Assembly: GCF_022682495.2 (NCBI RefSeq)
Contig: NC_071393.1
Coordinates: forward strand, 102,041,010-102,105,009
Origin: Desmodus rotundus
Lineage: Eukaryota > Chordata > Mammalia > Chiroptera > Phyllostomidae
DNA: 64,000 nucleotides
Direction of reading: 5' to 3'
The position numbers and the translations under genes are program-made. Each line of letters begins with the position of its first letter. The first letter of the stretch is position 1. Positions 28,040 to 40,136 of this stretch are shown one piece after another. The notes below the pieces were generated by a model that had not been told where the DNA came from, ran no database searches, and was given only the letters and a program-made list of their open reading frames with translations.

Positions 28040-29190
28040 TCTGTCCTTTTTTTCCCTACTGAGGTAAAATTGACAATGAAAAGCATAGTTTTTTCATGAA
28101 TGATTTGATTAGTTTTGCTAAGTGTAAACAGCTGCGTAACTACCACCAAATCACGAGATAGAGCATTTCCACCACCCAAGAGTTTCCTTAAACCCCTTTC
28201 CGATCTCCCTTAGGTAACCATTCCTCTGATCTCTATCATTTCAGAAATAAAGGTGGTAGGTATTCGTTAGTGTCTGCCTCTTTTTCTTAGCATATTGTTT
28301 TCAAGACCCAGGACTACTCTTCTGTGAATCAGAAGTTACTTGTTTTTACTGCTGAAAAGTATTCTATTGAATATCCATTCACCCGTTGATCAGGACATTT
28401 GGATTGTTGTAGTTTTTAGCTGTTATGAATAAGTTGCTATAAATATTCTTTTGTTTTAAAGAATAGCATATAGAGCTACCTAGAATGTGTTATATGGCCC
28501 AGTCGTGTTTGGTGATGAAGCTTATTTAAAAACTTTTTTTATTTTACTGATTTTCAGAGAGAAACATTGATTTGTTGTTCCACTTATTTATGCATTCATT
28601 GGTTGATGCTTGTATCAAACCTGCGACCTGAGAGTATCAGGACATGCTCTAACCCACTGAACTCCCCACCTGAGCCACCTGGCCGGAGCACCATAAATAT
28701 TCTTGTACAAGTCTTTTTGTGGGCATGTTTTATTTCTCTTGGGGAAATGTAAGTGTGGAATTTCTGGGTCATTTTGTGTATACTTATCTTTATGAGCAAT
28801 TGCCAAGCAGTTTTCCAACGTGGTTGTAACATGTTATCTTCCCACTAGCCATGTGCAAGAGTTCCAGGGTTCTACATGCTTGCCAACATTTGGAGTTACA
28901 ACTCTTTAATTTTAAGCCCTCTAGTAGGTGTGAAAGGGTACCTGGTTTTAATATTGTAGTTCCCCAATGGCCAATGGTGGTGAGCAACTTCTCATGTGCT
29001 CATCAAGTATCTTAGTATCTTGTTTTGTGAAATGTCTGTTCAAGTCTTTTGCCTCTGTTTAGAAAAGTTTTGTTTTTGGTTTTGGTTGTATTTGTAGCAT
29101 TCATTTGTAGGAGTTTTATCTGTTCTGGGCAAAAGCCCTTTGCCAGGTACATGTATTTTGAATATATTCTCTTGGTCTGTGAGTTCTTTA
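28040..29190 (-). repeat. Old L1 3' portion (outer element, first part)
   Basis: Minus-strand L1 phrases, e.g. the complement of TGGTTGTAACATGTTATCTT and 'tgaaatgtctgttcaagtcttttgcc'. Interrupted by a SINE at 28533-28690. It seems to continue at about 30610-30870 after another L1 piece. Confidence 0.8.
28533..28690 (-). mobile_element. tRNA-derived SINE, second subfamily
   Basis: Body TTGTTGTTCCACTTATTTAT and head GAGCCACCTGGCCGGAGCA. Decayed. Nested in an L1. Confidence 0.8.
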
Positions 29191-30610
29191 TTTTTTTTAA
29201 AAAATAAGCTGCTAATTTTAGAATAGTTTAAAGTTCATGGAAAAATTGCAAAGATAGAGTGAGTTTTCATATGCTCCACATCCATTTTTCCCCTTTTATA
29301 TTATATTATTATGGTACATTTGTTATAATTAGTGAAATGATACTGACACATTATTGTTAACTAAAGTCCATACTTTATTGAGATTTCCTTAGTTTTTACT
29401 CATTGACGTTTTTTTGTTCTAGGATACCACATTACTCAGTGACAGTTTCTCAGACCTTTCCTTTTTTTGGTAAACTTGACAGTTTTGAGGAGTACTGGTC
29501 AAGTATTGGATAGAATGCCCCTCAATTGGAATTTGTCTGATGCTTTTCCCATGATTAGACTGGGGTTATGGGCTTGGGGGAGGAAGACCATAGAGATGAA
29601 GTGCCATTCTCATCATATCACATCAAGTGTACATAATATCAATATTATTTATCGCTGCTAACTGTTAACCCTGACCACTTGTTTGAGGTAGTATCTGTGA
29701 AATTACAATTGCCCCCCTTTTCATGCTGTTCTCTTTGGGAGAAAGTGACAATGGGCAGCCCACACTTAAGGAGTGGGAAGTTATGTTTCACCTGGGTGAG
29801 GACAAACTGAATACAAACGATTTGGAATTAGTCTTCATGAGAGATTTGTCTCTTCGCATTTACCCCATTATTTATTTATTCAACCATTTATATCAGGACC
29901 GTTAGGCTAATACTACTTTATTTTGCTGCCATTGGCAGCTCTTTCAGTTTGTTCCTCTGTCACTTTTACATATCCTCATCACTGGGTGGTGGTGGTTGTT
30001 TATTTGTTTTAGTGTATACTTCCTTACTTTCTGGCTCTAGAAGATGCTCCATGCCCATCTGGTATTTTCCCTCCCCCAGTACTAAAATCAACCATTTCTT
30101 TTTTTTTATTATTGATTTTTTTTGAGAGAGAGCAAGAAAAACATTGATTTACTGTTCCACTTATTTATGCATCCATTGATTGCTTCTTGTATATGCGCTG
30201 ACCAGGGATGGAACCTGCAACCTTGGTATGTAGAGACAATGCTCCAACCAACTGAGCTTCCCAGTCAGGGCTAAAATCAACAATTTGTCCAAGAAGCCCT
30301 TGTTCCTTTTATTGAAGAATGGTATTAGAAACTAAGATTTGGACACTAAGTGTGCTCTTTGCTACTGAGGAGTCTCTCAGTTGACAGAGTGAAGAAATAT
30401 AGCTATCTATACTAACCTACGTATACACAGATCTATAAACATTTCTATGGTAGCCATCTGTATGTTAAGCTAATCACGAGTTCATGCTGATGTCTCCAGC
30501 TCTAATCCGTTACCACATGGGTCATTCTAGCCTCTTCCTCTCTTATCTGTAACCTCCCACTCTGACAGTGGAAAACCTGACTGTTAGTTGCCTGTTCATT
30601 TCCTTCCTAG
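29191..30610 (-). repeat. L1M-type 3' UTR fragment nested in older L1
   Basis: CAGTTTTGAGGAGTACTGGT, ATGATTAGACTGGGGTTATG and CCCACACTTAAGGAGTGGGA are characteristic of a family of old L1 3' UTRs, in minus orientation. A SINE interrupts it at 30098-30270. The open frames at 29467-29905 are part of this repeat. Confidence 0.75.
30098..30270 (-). mobile_element. tRNA-derived SINE, second subfamily
   Basis: Body TTACTGTTCCACTTATTTAT. Flanked by CTAAAATCAACCATTT (30082-30097) and CTAAAATCAACAATTT (30271-30286), 15 of 16 identical. Confidence 0.9.
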
Positions 30611-30870
30611 CATCATTGGTGAATAGAGGATTTCAAGTTTGATGAAGTCTACTTTATCACTTTTAAATATTATTTTTAGTGCTGTGTTTCCTCTAAGAAA
30701 TACTTCCCTGCCACAAGGTCATGAAGTTATTCTCTTATGTTTTCTCCTAGAAATTTGGTAGTTTTTGTTCCCTTGCTTAGGTCTGTAATCCATCTTGAAT
30801 TAATTTGTGTGTGGTATTTCCAATCTTTTTTTGTATTTTGCTTCTTTTTACACATTGTCCAGTGCCACAT
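30611..30870 (-). repeat. Old L1, continuation of the outer element
   Basis: 'aggtctgtaatccatcttgaattaatttgtgt' is the L1 segment expected next to the part ending at 29190. This supports one L1 split by a later insertion. Confidence 0.7.
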
Positions 30871-32044
30871 ATAAATGAAAACTGTATGTATGACTGTTTG
30901 TGAGTAAAAAGTTTTCTCTGCAAACCCTCAGGTAATTTTCTGTGTTACTAAAATTGTAGCACCTTAGTGCATAAGAAATATAAAACAAAGCATAACATAT
31001 GGGAAGGACATAGCATTGAATATTCAACCAATTTAGCAACAAGGATGAATTTGGCAGTTTTGGTGAGAACAATTTCAGCAGAATGATGGTGGCAGAAACC
31101 ATACTGTGATGAATTAAAGTGTCATTGGGAGTTACTGAAACAGGAGGAGCGTAAGTGAGGCATCAGAGTTTTTACTGATGAGAAGGACTTTGAAGATTAA
31201 TGATTTGTACAAGATCCCACAGCTAATTAAGTTGCAGAGGCTGGACTCAAACCTAGGTATTTTCATCTTCCTAGCTGGAAATATGGCTTGTTTCAGCATT
31301 TATTTGAGAATGGAAAGAAGTAGTATAGGCTTTGCAGTCAAATAGATGTGGTTTAAAATGGCCACTTTTCATGGGGCAAGTTTTCTGCACTTCTCTGAAT
31401 GTCCATTTCCTTATCTACCTCTTAGGAATGTTGGGAGGATAAATGAAATAATTAGTTCCAGTTCTACTTCCTACCAAGATGCTGACAAAGTAAAATTACT
31501 GGCTCCCTCCCACAAGGTCAAATTCGGAGGAGCTCTTACAGAGGGAGAAAACATCAAGTTATTGTAACATTCAGGAATGTGAGCAGTCTTTTGTTGGTTT
31601 TGCTCTGCAGTTGTTAACTGATTAACCTCTCTCATCTCTTCCTTCCACCATTGGGCCTATTGTAATTTAATATAGGACATCTCAGAATTTGTTTCTTGTC
31701 ACTTTTTACTGTGGTTACTAGGAAAATTTAAATTTCTTGTGTGGGCATGCACTGTCCCTCCCAGGAGCATGCCCACACCTTCCTTCCCTCTCTGGCATGC
31801 ATCTCCTAAACTCTAAAGGTCCCCACTTGCAACCAGGGGAGCAATGAGTAGCAGCAGCTCTCCCAGGCTAACTTCCTGGATCTGTCTCCAAGGCCCCCCT
31901 TTCTCTTACTCTTTAGTGAGACAAAGCAGCCTAGACCCTCTCCTATTGCTTCTGCTATGCTAAGCCCTTCCTTGTTTCACTGTCCCCAGCTTTAATAAAT
32001 GTACTCTCTAAATCAATCAATCAACCAATCAATCAATAAATGAA
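30871..32044. other. Intergenic, two MIR-like pieces
   Basis: MIR-like text on the minus strand at 31190-31265 ('gatttgtacaagatcccacagctaattaag') and on the plus strand at 31330-31450. About 31640-32035 has the look of an old LTR (AATAAATGTACTCTCT near its end) but I could not define its ends. A 12-bp perfect hairpin lies at 31739-31778. Confidence 0.45.
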
Positions 32045-32255
32045 AGCCCTGGCTGGTGTTGCTCAGTGGATTGAGTGCCGGCCTGCAAACCAGAGGGTCC
32101 TGGGTTCGATTCCCAGTCAGGGCACATGCCTGGTTTGCAGGCCAGGTCCTCAGTAGGGGGCACATGAAGGGCAACCACACGTTGATGTTTCTCTTCCTCT
32201 CTCCTTCCTTTCTCTCTCTAAAAATACATAAATAAATAAAATATTTAAAAAAACA
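32045..32255 (+). mobile_element. Ves-type SINE
   Basis: GCCCTGGCTGGTGTTGCTCA head, perfect B box GGTTCGATTCC, TC-rich body and A-rich tail. The best preserved tRNA-like head in the window. It follows a (TCAA)n simple repeat. Confidence 0.93.
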
Positions 32256-33573
32256 ATAAATTGCATGTGTGGTTCACATTACGTTTCTATTGGAAAATGC
32301 TGGCATGGTTTATAAGAAACTTTGCTGTTTGAAATGTCATTGAGAAGGGAACATCTCACTCCTGCTCAAAAAATCTGAGCACAGGGAAGCAGCCTCAATT
32401 TCCAAATTAGAATTTCGGATGAAAGGTGTGAGGGTCAAAAAACAACTTTCCTCCCATTTTTCTAAGTTGTCTGGATGGGCTAATAGGTAAATCAACATGA
32501 GACTGATTAACAGGAGAAAATGTCTCAAATTTATTATGGATACACATGTGGGGATGCCATTGGAACATGAAACCTGAGGGTGCACTGGGTCATTGGAGTT
32601 TATAAACCATTTTGGACTAAGGAGATGGGGGACACAGACCTGGGATTTCAAAGGGAAAGTAGGCATTCACAGGTGGAAAGAGCAAATGTGATAAACAAGT
32701 TCTTGATGGGCCACCCAGAAATAATGGGACATAGAGGGAAGTCCCTGTTTGCCACATTTAGTTTATTATAATTATTGTGATATGGTGGTCATGCTCCCTT
32801 CTTTAAGTAGCTTTTTCTATCTGAATTCCTTTAGGTAGGTAGAAGGGAGGGTCAGAGGTTCTTTCTGAGTCTTTTGTTTCTGAATAATCAGCTTAAAATC
32901 AATATCCCAAAAGGCCTGTTTGAGGGTAACAAAATATTGGTCCCCCTCAGAGGATTTAAATTGTAGTTGCTGGGGAAACAGGTGTCCTGAGATGCAATTT
33001 CTTATCTTTTGATTTTGTCAGGAAACTCAAATTTTCTATTTTCTAGGTCGTCCTCAAAATTTCTGGTACATTGATGATACTCTAATCGTTTTCTACTGAC
33101 AGGGCTTTATACTTTTAAAAAATATCTGTGTTGAAATTTCAGTGGGAGGGTGTGGAATTAATTATGTGTCATGGACTACTCTTTGATCTGAAGCCTTTCA
33201 TATAAGAGATTCTTAATAATAAGCTTAACATTTAAAGGAATAAAACATTGTTTAGTGTCCAACCATTTTCTTCTTTCCTCTCATTTGTATGCATTGCATA
33301 TACACACAAAATCATTTGATTTCTCATTCACTTACACTTTTCCTTAATTTTCATTAAAATTTTTAGTGCTTATGTTCTCTTTTCTTCCTATCCCCAAAAT
33401 GTAAAATACTGAAAATACCTACTTGTGTGATATATCTCTAGTGAGCATTTAAAAATCTCACTGTATGTCTTAGGAGATATTATTGTTATGTAGCCATTAT
33501 AGAATAGCATAGTTCCAAAGGAAATTATAGCAATTTGTACTCAGAATATAGTACAATAATAACAAATACATCA
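32256..33573. other. Intergenic, no gene seen
   Basis: About 32440-32950 reads like an old repeat of unknown family. The opposing open frames at 32337-32666 and 32580-32771 overlap and lack domain features. Confidence 0.4.
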
Positions 33574-33787
33574 GCCCTGGCCAGTGTGGCTCAGTGGACT
33601 GCCAGCCTCCGCACCTAAGGTCGCTGGCTCGATTCCTGGTCAGGGTATGTGGCTGGGTTGCGGGCTGGGTTCCCTAGTTGGGAACATGAGAGAGGCAACC
33701 AATCCATGTGTCTCTTGTACATTGAGGCTTCTCTCCCTCTCTCCCTCCTTTCCCCTCTCTCTAAAAAGAAAATTTAAAAAATCTTAA
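33574..33787 (+). mobile_element. Ves-type SINE
   Basis: GCCCTGGCCAGTGTGGCTCA head, B box GGCTCGATTCC, A-rich tail running into an (AT)n repeat at 33786-33811. Confidence 0.9.
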
Positions 33788-33811
33788 TATATATTTATAT
33801 ATATATATATC

Positions 33812-34750
33812 AGTAAGTTCAAAGGTTTGAATGTTACTTGCATGTAGTTTTATTCTTATACTTTACCAGCATTACCAGCTTCAAGGCATTTTAGAGCTGG
33901 TGGCTGATAATATTTGCAATGTCACTTTTTTTCACTTCATATGCTCAATATACAAGCAGAAAGTAATATATTTAACTATAAATATATGTGAACTCATTAT
34001 ATACCTGGCCTTGAATCCTCCCTTTGGAAGAAATCTTTTTATTTTTTAATAGAAACATTAATTCATCTACTTCGTTAGCTGTATCAGAATCTGTATGACC
34101 ACTTTTCATTTGGGAAATTGAATTGCTTGAGCCCTTCTTTAAAGGAACCAAGTAGCAGTACAGCAGTCTCACCACCTGGTGTCACCCGAAAGCCCCCAAA
34201 CCAGTATCATACAGCACTGTATGAGGCATGTGTCCAAAATTTAGGCACACAGCTGTAGCAACAGTAAGTAAGTAGATGAGCCTGAAACTTCCCACAGATT
34301 TTTCAGTTAAATTAAGGCAAGAAATTCACTCATTTCTTAGGACAGTTTGAGTTTCAGTTTTCTGTCATTGGCAGCAGAGTCCTAATTGATGCAATAAAAG
34401 TCACAGAAGAAATATTTCCCATTCCCAGCCTGCAGTCTCATTTCTTAGAGATAATCATTGTACATTTCTTTCAGACACTTGTTTGCTCTTATAATGTATG
34501 CCTTTTCATGCAAATGGAATTGTATGTAAGGTTCCACCACTTGCTTATTAAAATTTATGTTGTATTGTGGACATCTTCATTTTTAGATGCATAGTATTCT
34601 GTAAGTTGGACATAGCATCATCAATTAAATCTGTTTTTCATTGATAGAAACTATTTTTCCTCTTTTTTACTATGATAAACAATACCTTTATACATATATC
34701 TTTGTGCATTTATGCAACACTAACACAAAAAGTCCCAGAAATGGAACTGT
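33812..34750. other. Intergenic, old LINE-like text at 34400-34740
   Basis: Phrases such as 'gtattctgtaagttggacatagcatcatcaattaa' are like old L1 minus-strand sequence. Otherwise unassigned. Confidence 0.4.
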
Positions 34751-36215
34751 TCTTTTTTTATACAAAATAGCTATATTTATTTTTAAGTATATTTGATTGA
34801 TTATGCTATTACAGTTGTCCCAATTTTTTTCTCCCCTTTCTCCCCCTTCTCCTTAAACCACACCCCTCTCTAGCATTCCTCTCCCCCAGCATTCCTAGTT
34901 CATATCCATGGGTTGTACATATAAGTTCTTTGGCTTCTCCATTTCCTATACTATTCTTAATATCCCCCTGTCTACTTTGCACCTACCAGTTATGCTTCTT
35001 ATTCCCTGTACCTTTCCTCCCATTCTCTCCTCACCCCCTTCCCGCTGATAACTCTCCATGTGATCTCCATTTCTGTGATTGTATTCCTGTTCTAGTTGTT
35101 TGCTTAGTTTTAATTTTTGTTTTTTAGGTTCGGTTGTTGATAGTTGTGAATTTGTTGTCACTTTACTGTTCATATTTTTGATCATCTTCTTTTTCTCAGA
35201 TAAGTTCCTTGAACATTTCATGTAATAAGGGCTTGGTGACAATGAACTCCTTTAACTTGACCTCGTCTGGGAAGCACTTTTTCTGTCCTTCCATTCTAAA
35301 TGATAGCTTTGTTGGATAGAGTAATCTTGGATGTAGGTCCTTGCCTTTCATGACTTGGAATACTTTCCAGTCCCTTCTTGCCTGCAAGGTTTCTTTTGAG
35401 AAATCAGCTGACAGTCTTATGGGCACTCCTTTGTAGGTGACTGTCTCTTTTTCTCTTGCTGCTTTTAAGATTCTCTCCTTATCTTTAATCTTGGGTAACT
35501 TAATTATGATGTGTGTTGGTGTCTTTATTCTTGCACTCGATTTCTTTGGGACTCTCTGAGCATCCTGGACTTGCAAGTCTAGTTCCTTTGCCAGATTGAG
35601 GAAGTTTCCCCTCATTATTTGTTCAAATAACTTTTCCATTACTTGCTCTTCCTCTTCACCTTCTGGCACCCCTATGGTTTGGATTTTGGAGCATTTAAAG
35701 TTGTCCTGGAGGTTCCTAAGCCTCTCCTCATTTTTTTCAATTCTTGTTTCTTCATTCTTTTCTGGTTGAATGTTTATTTCTTCCTTTTGTTCCAAATTGT
35801 TGATTTAAATCCCAGTTTCCTTCCCTTCATTGTTGGTTCCCTGTATATTTCCCTTTATTTCATTTTGTGTAGCCTTCATTTCTTCCTTTATTTTGTGACC
35901 ATACTCAACCATTTCTGTGAGCATCCTGATTACCAGTGTTTTGAACTCTGCATCTGATAGGTTGTCTATCTCCTCTTTGCTTAGTTCTTTTCCTGGAGTT
36001 TTGTTTTGTTCTTTCATTTGGGCCATATTTCTTTGTCTCAGGAAACCAGCCTGGATGAATGTTTCTTCTTTAACTCCTTGGTTGTCGGACTCCATGCAGT
36101 TTGATTTTCTGGCAGTTCTGGTTGTCTTTTGTTTTTAAATTGGTTGTTATCCTTCTTTTAGTTGTACGAGGAAGCAAAGCATATCTACCTACACTTCCAT
36201 CTTGGCCAGAAGTCT
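34751..36215 (-). mobile_element. ORF2-less L1 (HAL1-like), copy 2
   Basis: Read on the minus strand it starts near GCCAAGATGGAAGTGTAGGT, runs into ORF1 and ends in the 3' UTR GGGACAACTGTAATAGCATA-type tail. No ORF2. The 5' UTR is much shorter than in the other two copies, so part is deleted. ORF1 is split by one stop. Confidence 0.85.
35196..36021 (-). pseudogene. L1 ORF1 with one premature stop
   Basis: Two open segments in the same frame join across a TAA after KETGI. The upstream one has NMAQMKEQNKTPGKELSK (start codon about 36028) and a coiled coil. The downstream one has EERLRNLQD, IQTIGVPEGEEEEQ (RRM region), AQRVPKKSSARIKTPTHIII and RLLYPTKLSFRMEG (C-terminal domain). All three usual ORF1p regions are present, so this is the most complete ORF1 of the three copies apart from the stop. 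Confidence 0.8.
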
Positions 36216-37089
36216 GCCTTACCTTTTTAATAAAAAGAAAATAAAATGTTAAAAATATAATTGAAGCTTCCTTTATGTTTTCACTGATCTCATTCTCCTC
36301 TGCCTCTTCTCCCAGGTAAACATCACCTTGAAGGTGATGCACATCTCTTATTTGAGACCTGAAAACCCCCTCACAGGCAGCAAAGGTTTAGATATTTTCC
36401 TATGCCTTTTAGAGAAAAATAACAATAACACATTGACTGAACAGTTGTTCCCAAGTCTCACCAGAATCTGCAAGGATCTTTCTAAGAGAGATTAATTTCA
36501 CATGATTGCAACAGTAAGGCTCATAAAGTTGCCGTGAGAAGCTGTTCACAAACTGTGCCAGCCTTCTGATTAATTTGCTAATAAAGAGCAGAGAAAAATC
36601 TGCCCATCAAACTTGCTTCAAATGAGGTTACTGAGTGAGTTATAATCATCTATGTATTATATTTTATACTATAATTTATTTTTACCCCAGGAGAGGTTAT
36701 TTCTTAAAAGGCCATAATACCTTTCTTCCCTTTGAAGCACATATTTGGGGGGTGGTGTCAAAACCCTCGTGTCTGCCTCTATGAAAGGGGATGGTCATGG
36801 GGGTTGGGAGTGTTCAGATCTGCTTGGACAGATGAAAAATGAAATTTCATAAGCAGAGTGATAAAGCCAATGTGGTCATATCTGATCATTTTTGCAGAAA
36901 GGATTAAAAGATATTTTTAAAAAAATCTTTGAATAATCTCCAATCTTTGGATATTCTGAAATTTCTACCTCATTGCTTATTTTTAAAAGAACCCAAATGA
37001 AGTTTAGTCTAAATGAGAGACTCTCCTGTGGTTTTTGACAAGCACCTTAAACAGTATACTTCTATGGCTTTATGTTTTTTTCACAGACC
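36216..37089. other. Intergenic, nothing recognised
   Basis: No gene, RNA or repeat family identified. Confidence 0.4.
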
Positions 37090-37600
37090 TAGGTTTCTTT
37101 TAAAAATGAGTATAATATAATTTTGTAAAATTGTGAAATTTGTGAAAATTGCATGATATTGTGCATATCATTCTACAGTTTGTTATGGTTATTCAGCGTG
37201 ACTTCAATATCTATCCATGTTGATACATGTAGATTGAGTTTATTCATTTTAACTACTGAATAATATTCCTTTTTGTAAGCTTATTTTTTTACTTTAAAAT
37301 TAGTAAGCATTTAGATTATTCCCCTTTTTTTCTTCTAGTAAAAATAACGCTGCATCGAACATATCTCCTTGTGCACATGTCTGAGAACTTCTCTAGTACA
37401 TCTGTCTAGGAGCGAGGCTGCAGGGCTGGCAGTCCTGCAGGCTCCTTTACTCCACAAGTCACCCTTCAGAATGGTTGGTCACACAATTTATACTTTCCCC
37501 AGCAGTAAGTGAGGGTTCCTCTTTACACACATCCTTTCTGTCTCTAGTATTTTTGTTTTGGAGTTGTATGATTTTGATAGTAATATAATTTATTAAATTA
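37090..37600 (-). repeat. Old L1-like fragment
   Basis: TATCTATCCATGTTGATACA, 'ttcattttaactactgaataatattcc' and 'agaacttctctagtacat' are old minus-strand L1 text. A short (GT)n tract follows at about 37617-37650. Confidence 0.6.
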
Positions 37601-37650
37601 TTGCCTCATGGCTCCTAGTCTGTGTGTGTCATATGTGTGTGTGTGTGTGT

Positions 37651-38759
37651 CATTATGTTTAGAGGGGTTTTTTTTGGTCATGTTTAGTTTGGTAGTAAAT
37701 AATTATTGCAGCTTAATTTGCAAATCTAGTTTGATTGTTCATTTTGTTTTACAAAGATGAAATGAAAAGTTAATAGTGCTAATAATCTGGAAATCTGGTA
37801 ATCCTAAAGCATGACTCTATCCAGTTGTACAGTATTTTGCCTGCCAAGTAGTAAGAGGGGCTAAGAGTAAAGTTAAATTAAATTCAGAAACTGTGATTGC
37901 GAAACTCTGCTAAACATTGTTTGGAATAGCCAGGCATTTTGCATGGAAAGCTTTCACTCGCTGCACAGAACGGGGTTATCTAATGCAGCATTAATAACTG
38001 TGTCAGGTCCAGGGTGGGAGTTAGTGAATCTGGAGGATGCCAGTACTGGCCTTTCTCTCTCCCTATCTTCCTTGTCCTACTTCTTTTGAGTAGTGTTCAC
38101 TTTCTCTTCCTTATCATGTCAATCTTAAAGTTTCAGGAAAGTCCTAGATATAACAAAGTTCAAGTTAAAAATTCTTGCAGTGTAAGCTTATCCAAGGCAT
38201 GAGACTTTCTCATGCCATCTCAACTAAAAATAAACTAAAGCTCCAAATGTGTAGGATAACCAGATGTGACATCTGCTGAGTTGTCCTGTATAAATAAGCA
38301 ATAAATCACAGAGTGAACGAGGCATATAGCAGGTGTGGTAAATCAGGAATGGCTTTTTGACATAAACTGATATTTTTACTTCTTCTGGAACAATTAGAGG
38401 TATTTTCTTGTTTAACACGTCCAATCTTTTTTTGTGAAACCTATTGTTTCATAATAGTATAAAATCTGGCAACTGTTTTTTACACTGTTGTCCCTAAATG
38501 AAGAACTTTTGTCTCAAGATGTGCATTCCTCCAAATTACATGGGAAATTTCCCTTGAAGAGAGCCCAACTACCTTAGAAAAGTTTAAATCCTGCATAAGG
38601 AAAGTCATTTTGTTTTTCAATATTGCATAATGTTTAGAAGGTGGCAAAGTCTTTGCACCCTTTTGGCCAGACCTGAATTTTGTAATTTTTAAATTAAAAA
38701 ATAGTAAGTTTCCCCTCAAGACACATGGAAAGATATCCCTAGTTTACAAGCCCTCTCAG
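37651..38759. other. Intergenic, nothing recognised
   Basis: No coding signal or identifiable repeat. Confidence 0.4.
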
Positions 38760-39648
38760 ACCCTTATGGTCTGAAAATATTAAGTGGAAAATTCCAGAAA
38801 TAAATAATTAGTAAGTTTCAAATTGTGCACCATTGTGATGAAATCTCGCGCTGTCCCGCTCTGCCCCGCCCTCACGTGCCTCATCCCTTCGTCAGCACGT
38901 CACACTGTGCACGCTTCCCACCTGTTAGCCACTCAGTAGCCGTCTCAGCTGTCAGATGGACCGTCATGCTACTGCAGTGCTTGTGTTCAAGTAACCTTTA
39001 TTTTACCTCGTAATGGCCCCAAAGTGCATGCGTGGTGATGCTGGCAATTTGGATATGCCAAAGAGAGGCCACAAAGTTTGTCCTGTAAGGGAAAAGGGGA
39101 AAGTTCTTGACTTAATAAGGAAAGAAAAACAATTGTATGCTGAGGTTGCTAAGATTTATGGTAAGGATGAATCTTCTATCTGTGAAATTGTGAAGAAGGA
39201 AAAGGAAACACATGCTAGTTTTGCTGTCGCACCTCAAAGTGCAAATATTATGGCCACCGTGGGTGATAAGTGCTTACTTAAGATGAAAAAGGCATTAAAT
39301 CTGTGGGCGGAAGACATGAACAGAAAGTACGTTCTGACTGAGGGCAACAAGTTGTGCCAGGAGACACTGAGCATCCGTGAACATGATTCCTTCAGCAAGG
39401 GTCCCCAGAATGAGAGACCACATACATTCACATAATTTTATTACAGTATATTGTTATAATTGTTCTATTTTATATTAGTTATTGTTGATCTCTTACGGTG
39501 CCTAATTTATAAATTAAACTTCACGATAGCTATGTATGTATAGGAGAAAACATAGACTATAGAGAGGAGGGTTCAGCACTATTGGCAGTTTCAGGCATCC
39601 ACCAGGGGTATTGGAACATGTTCCCTGTAAGTAAGGGGGACTACTGTA
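38760..39648 (+). mobile_element. Tigger-like (pogo) DNA transposon remnant
   Basis: The 3' end GTAAGGGGGACTACTG followed by TA fits a Tigger terminal repeat. The interior has a transposase start and the 3' non-coding part. No matching 5' terminal repeat was seen, so the 5' side is decayed or lost. It is much shorter than a complete autonomous element. Confidence 0.8.
39013..39435 (+). pseudogene. Tigger transposase N-terminal fragment (140 aa)
   Basis: The open frame starts MAPKCMRGDAGNLDMPKRGH and contains KGKVLDLIRKEKQLYAEVAK, IYGKDESSICEIVKKEKE and KKALNLWAEDMNRK. This is the CENP-B-like helix-turn-helix and the start of the second DNA-binding domain of pogo/Tigger transposases. It stops before the DDE catalytic domain, which is absent. 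It is a relic, although the 140 codons remain open. Confidence 0.85.
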
Positions 39649-39942
39649 CCTTTTTTTGGTTATGTAATTACTGGAACTCACTGTTCCATAAATCTGTGCC
39701 TGCCGTTTACCTTCTGTCTGCCTTCCTGATCTCTCACTCCTGTCTCTCATGGACTTCAGCTCTCAGGTGAAATGGGTAAATTCTGGGTAAATTCAGACCC
39801 GAAGGGGCAAGTGATGGCTGCTGTAGATGACAAAGATGATGGATTTAGAACAGCTGCTTGGGACGAAGGCATTTGTTCTGCGCAAGAGGACTAAAACTCT
39901 CCAAGGCTGTTACTACTCAGCCTAGGAATAAGGTTCTACAGG

Positions 39943-40136
39943 CAGCAGTCCCCAACCTTTTTGGCACAGGAGACCGATTTCATGGGAGACAATTTTTCCA
40001 CAGACCAGGGTAGGGGGGATGGTTTCAGGATGATTCAAGTGCATTAAAGTCAAGCTCACCTCCTGCTGTGCAGCCTGGTTCCTAACAGGCCTGGACTGGT
40101 ACCAATCTGCCTCCTGGAAGTTAGGGACCTCTGCTG
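39943..40136 (+). mobile_element. MER1-like hAT derivative
   Basis: Starts CAGCAGTCCCCAACCTTTTT and ends GTTAGGGACCTCTGCTG, imperfect inverted ends. Internal GACAATTTTTCCACAGACC and CTCCTGCTGTGCAGCCTGGT match the MER1 (hAT-Charlie) style. Internally deleted (194 bp). A clean 8-bp duplication could not be seen. Confidence 0.75.
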
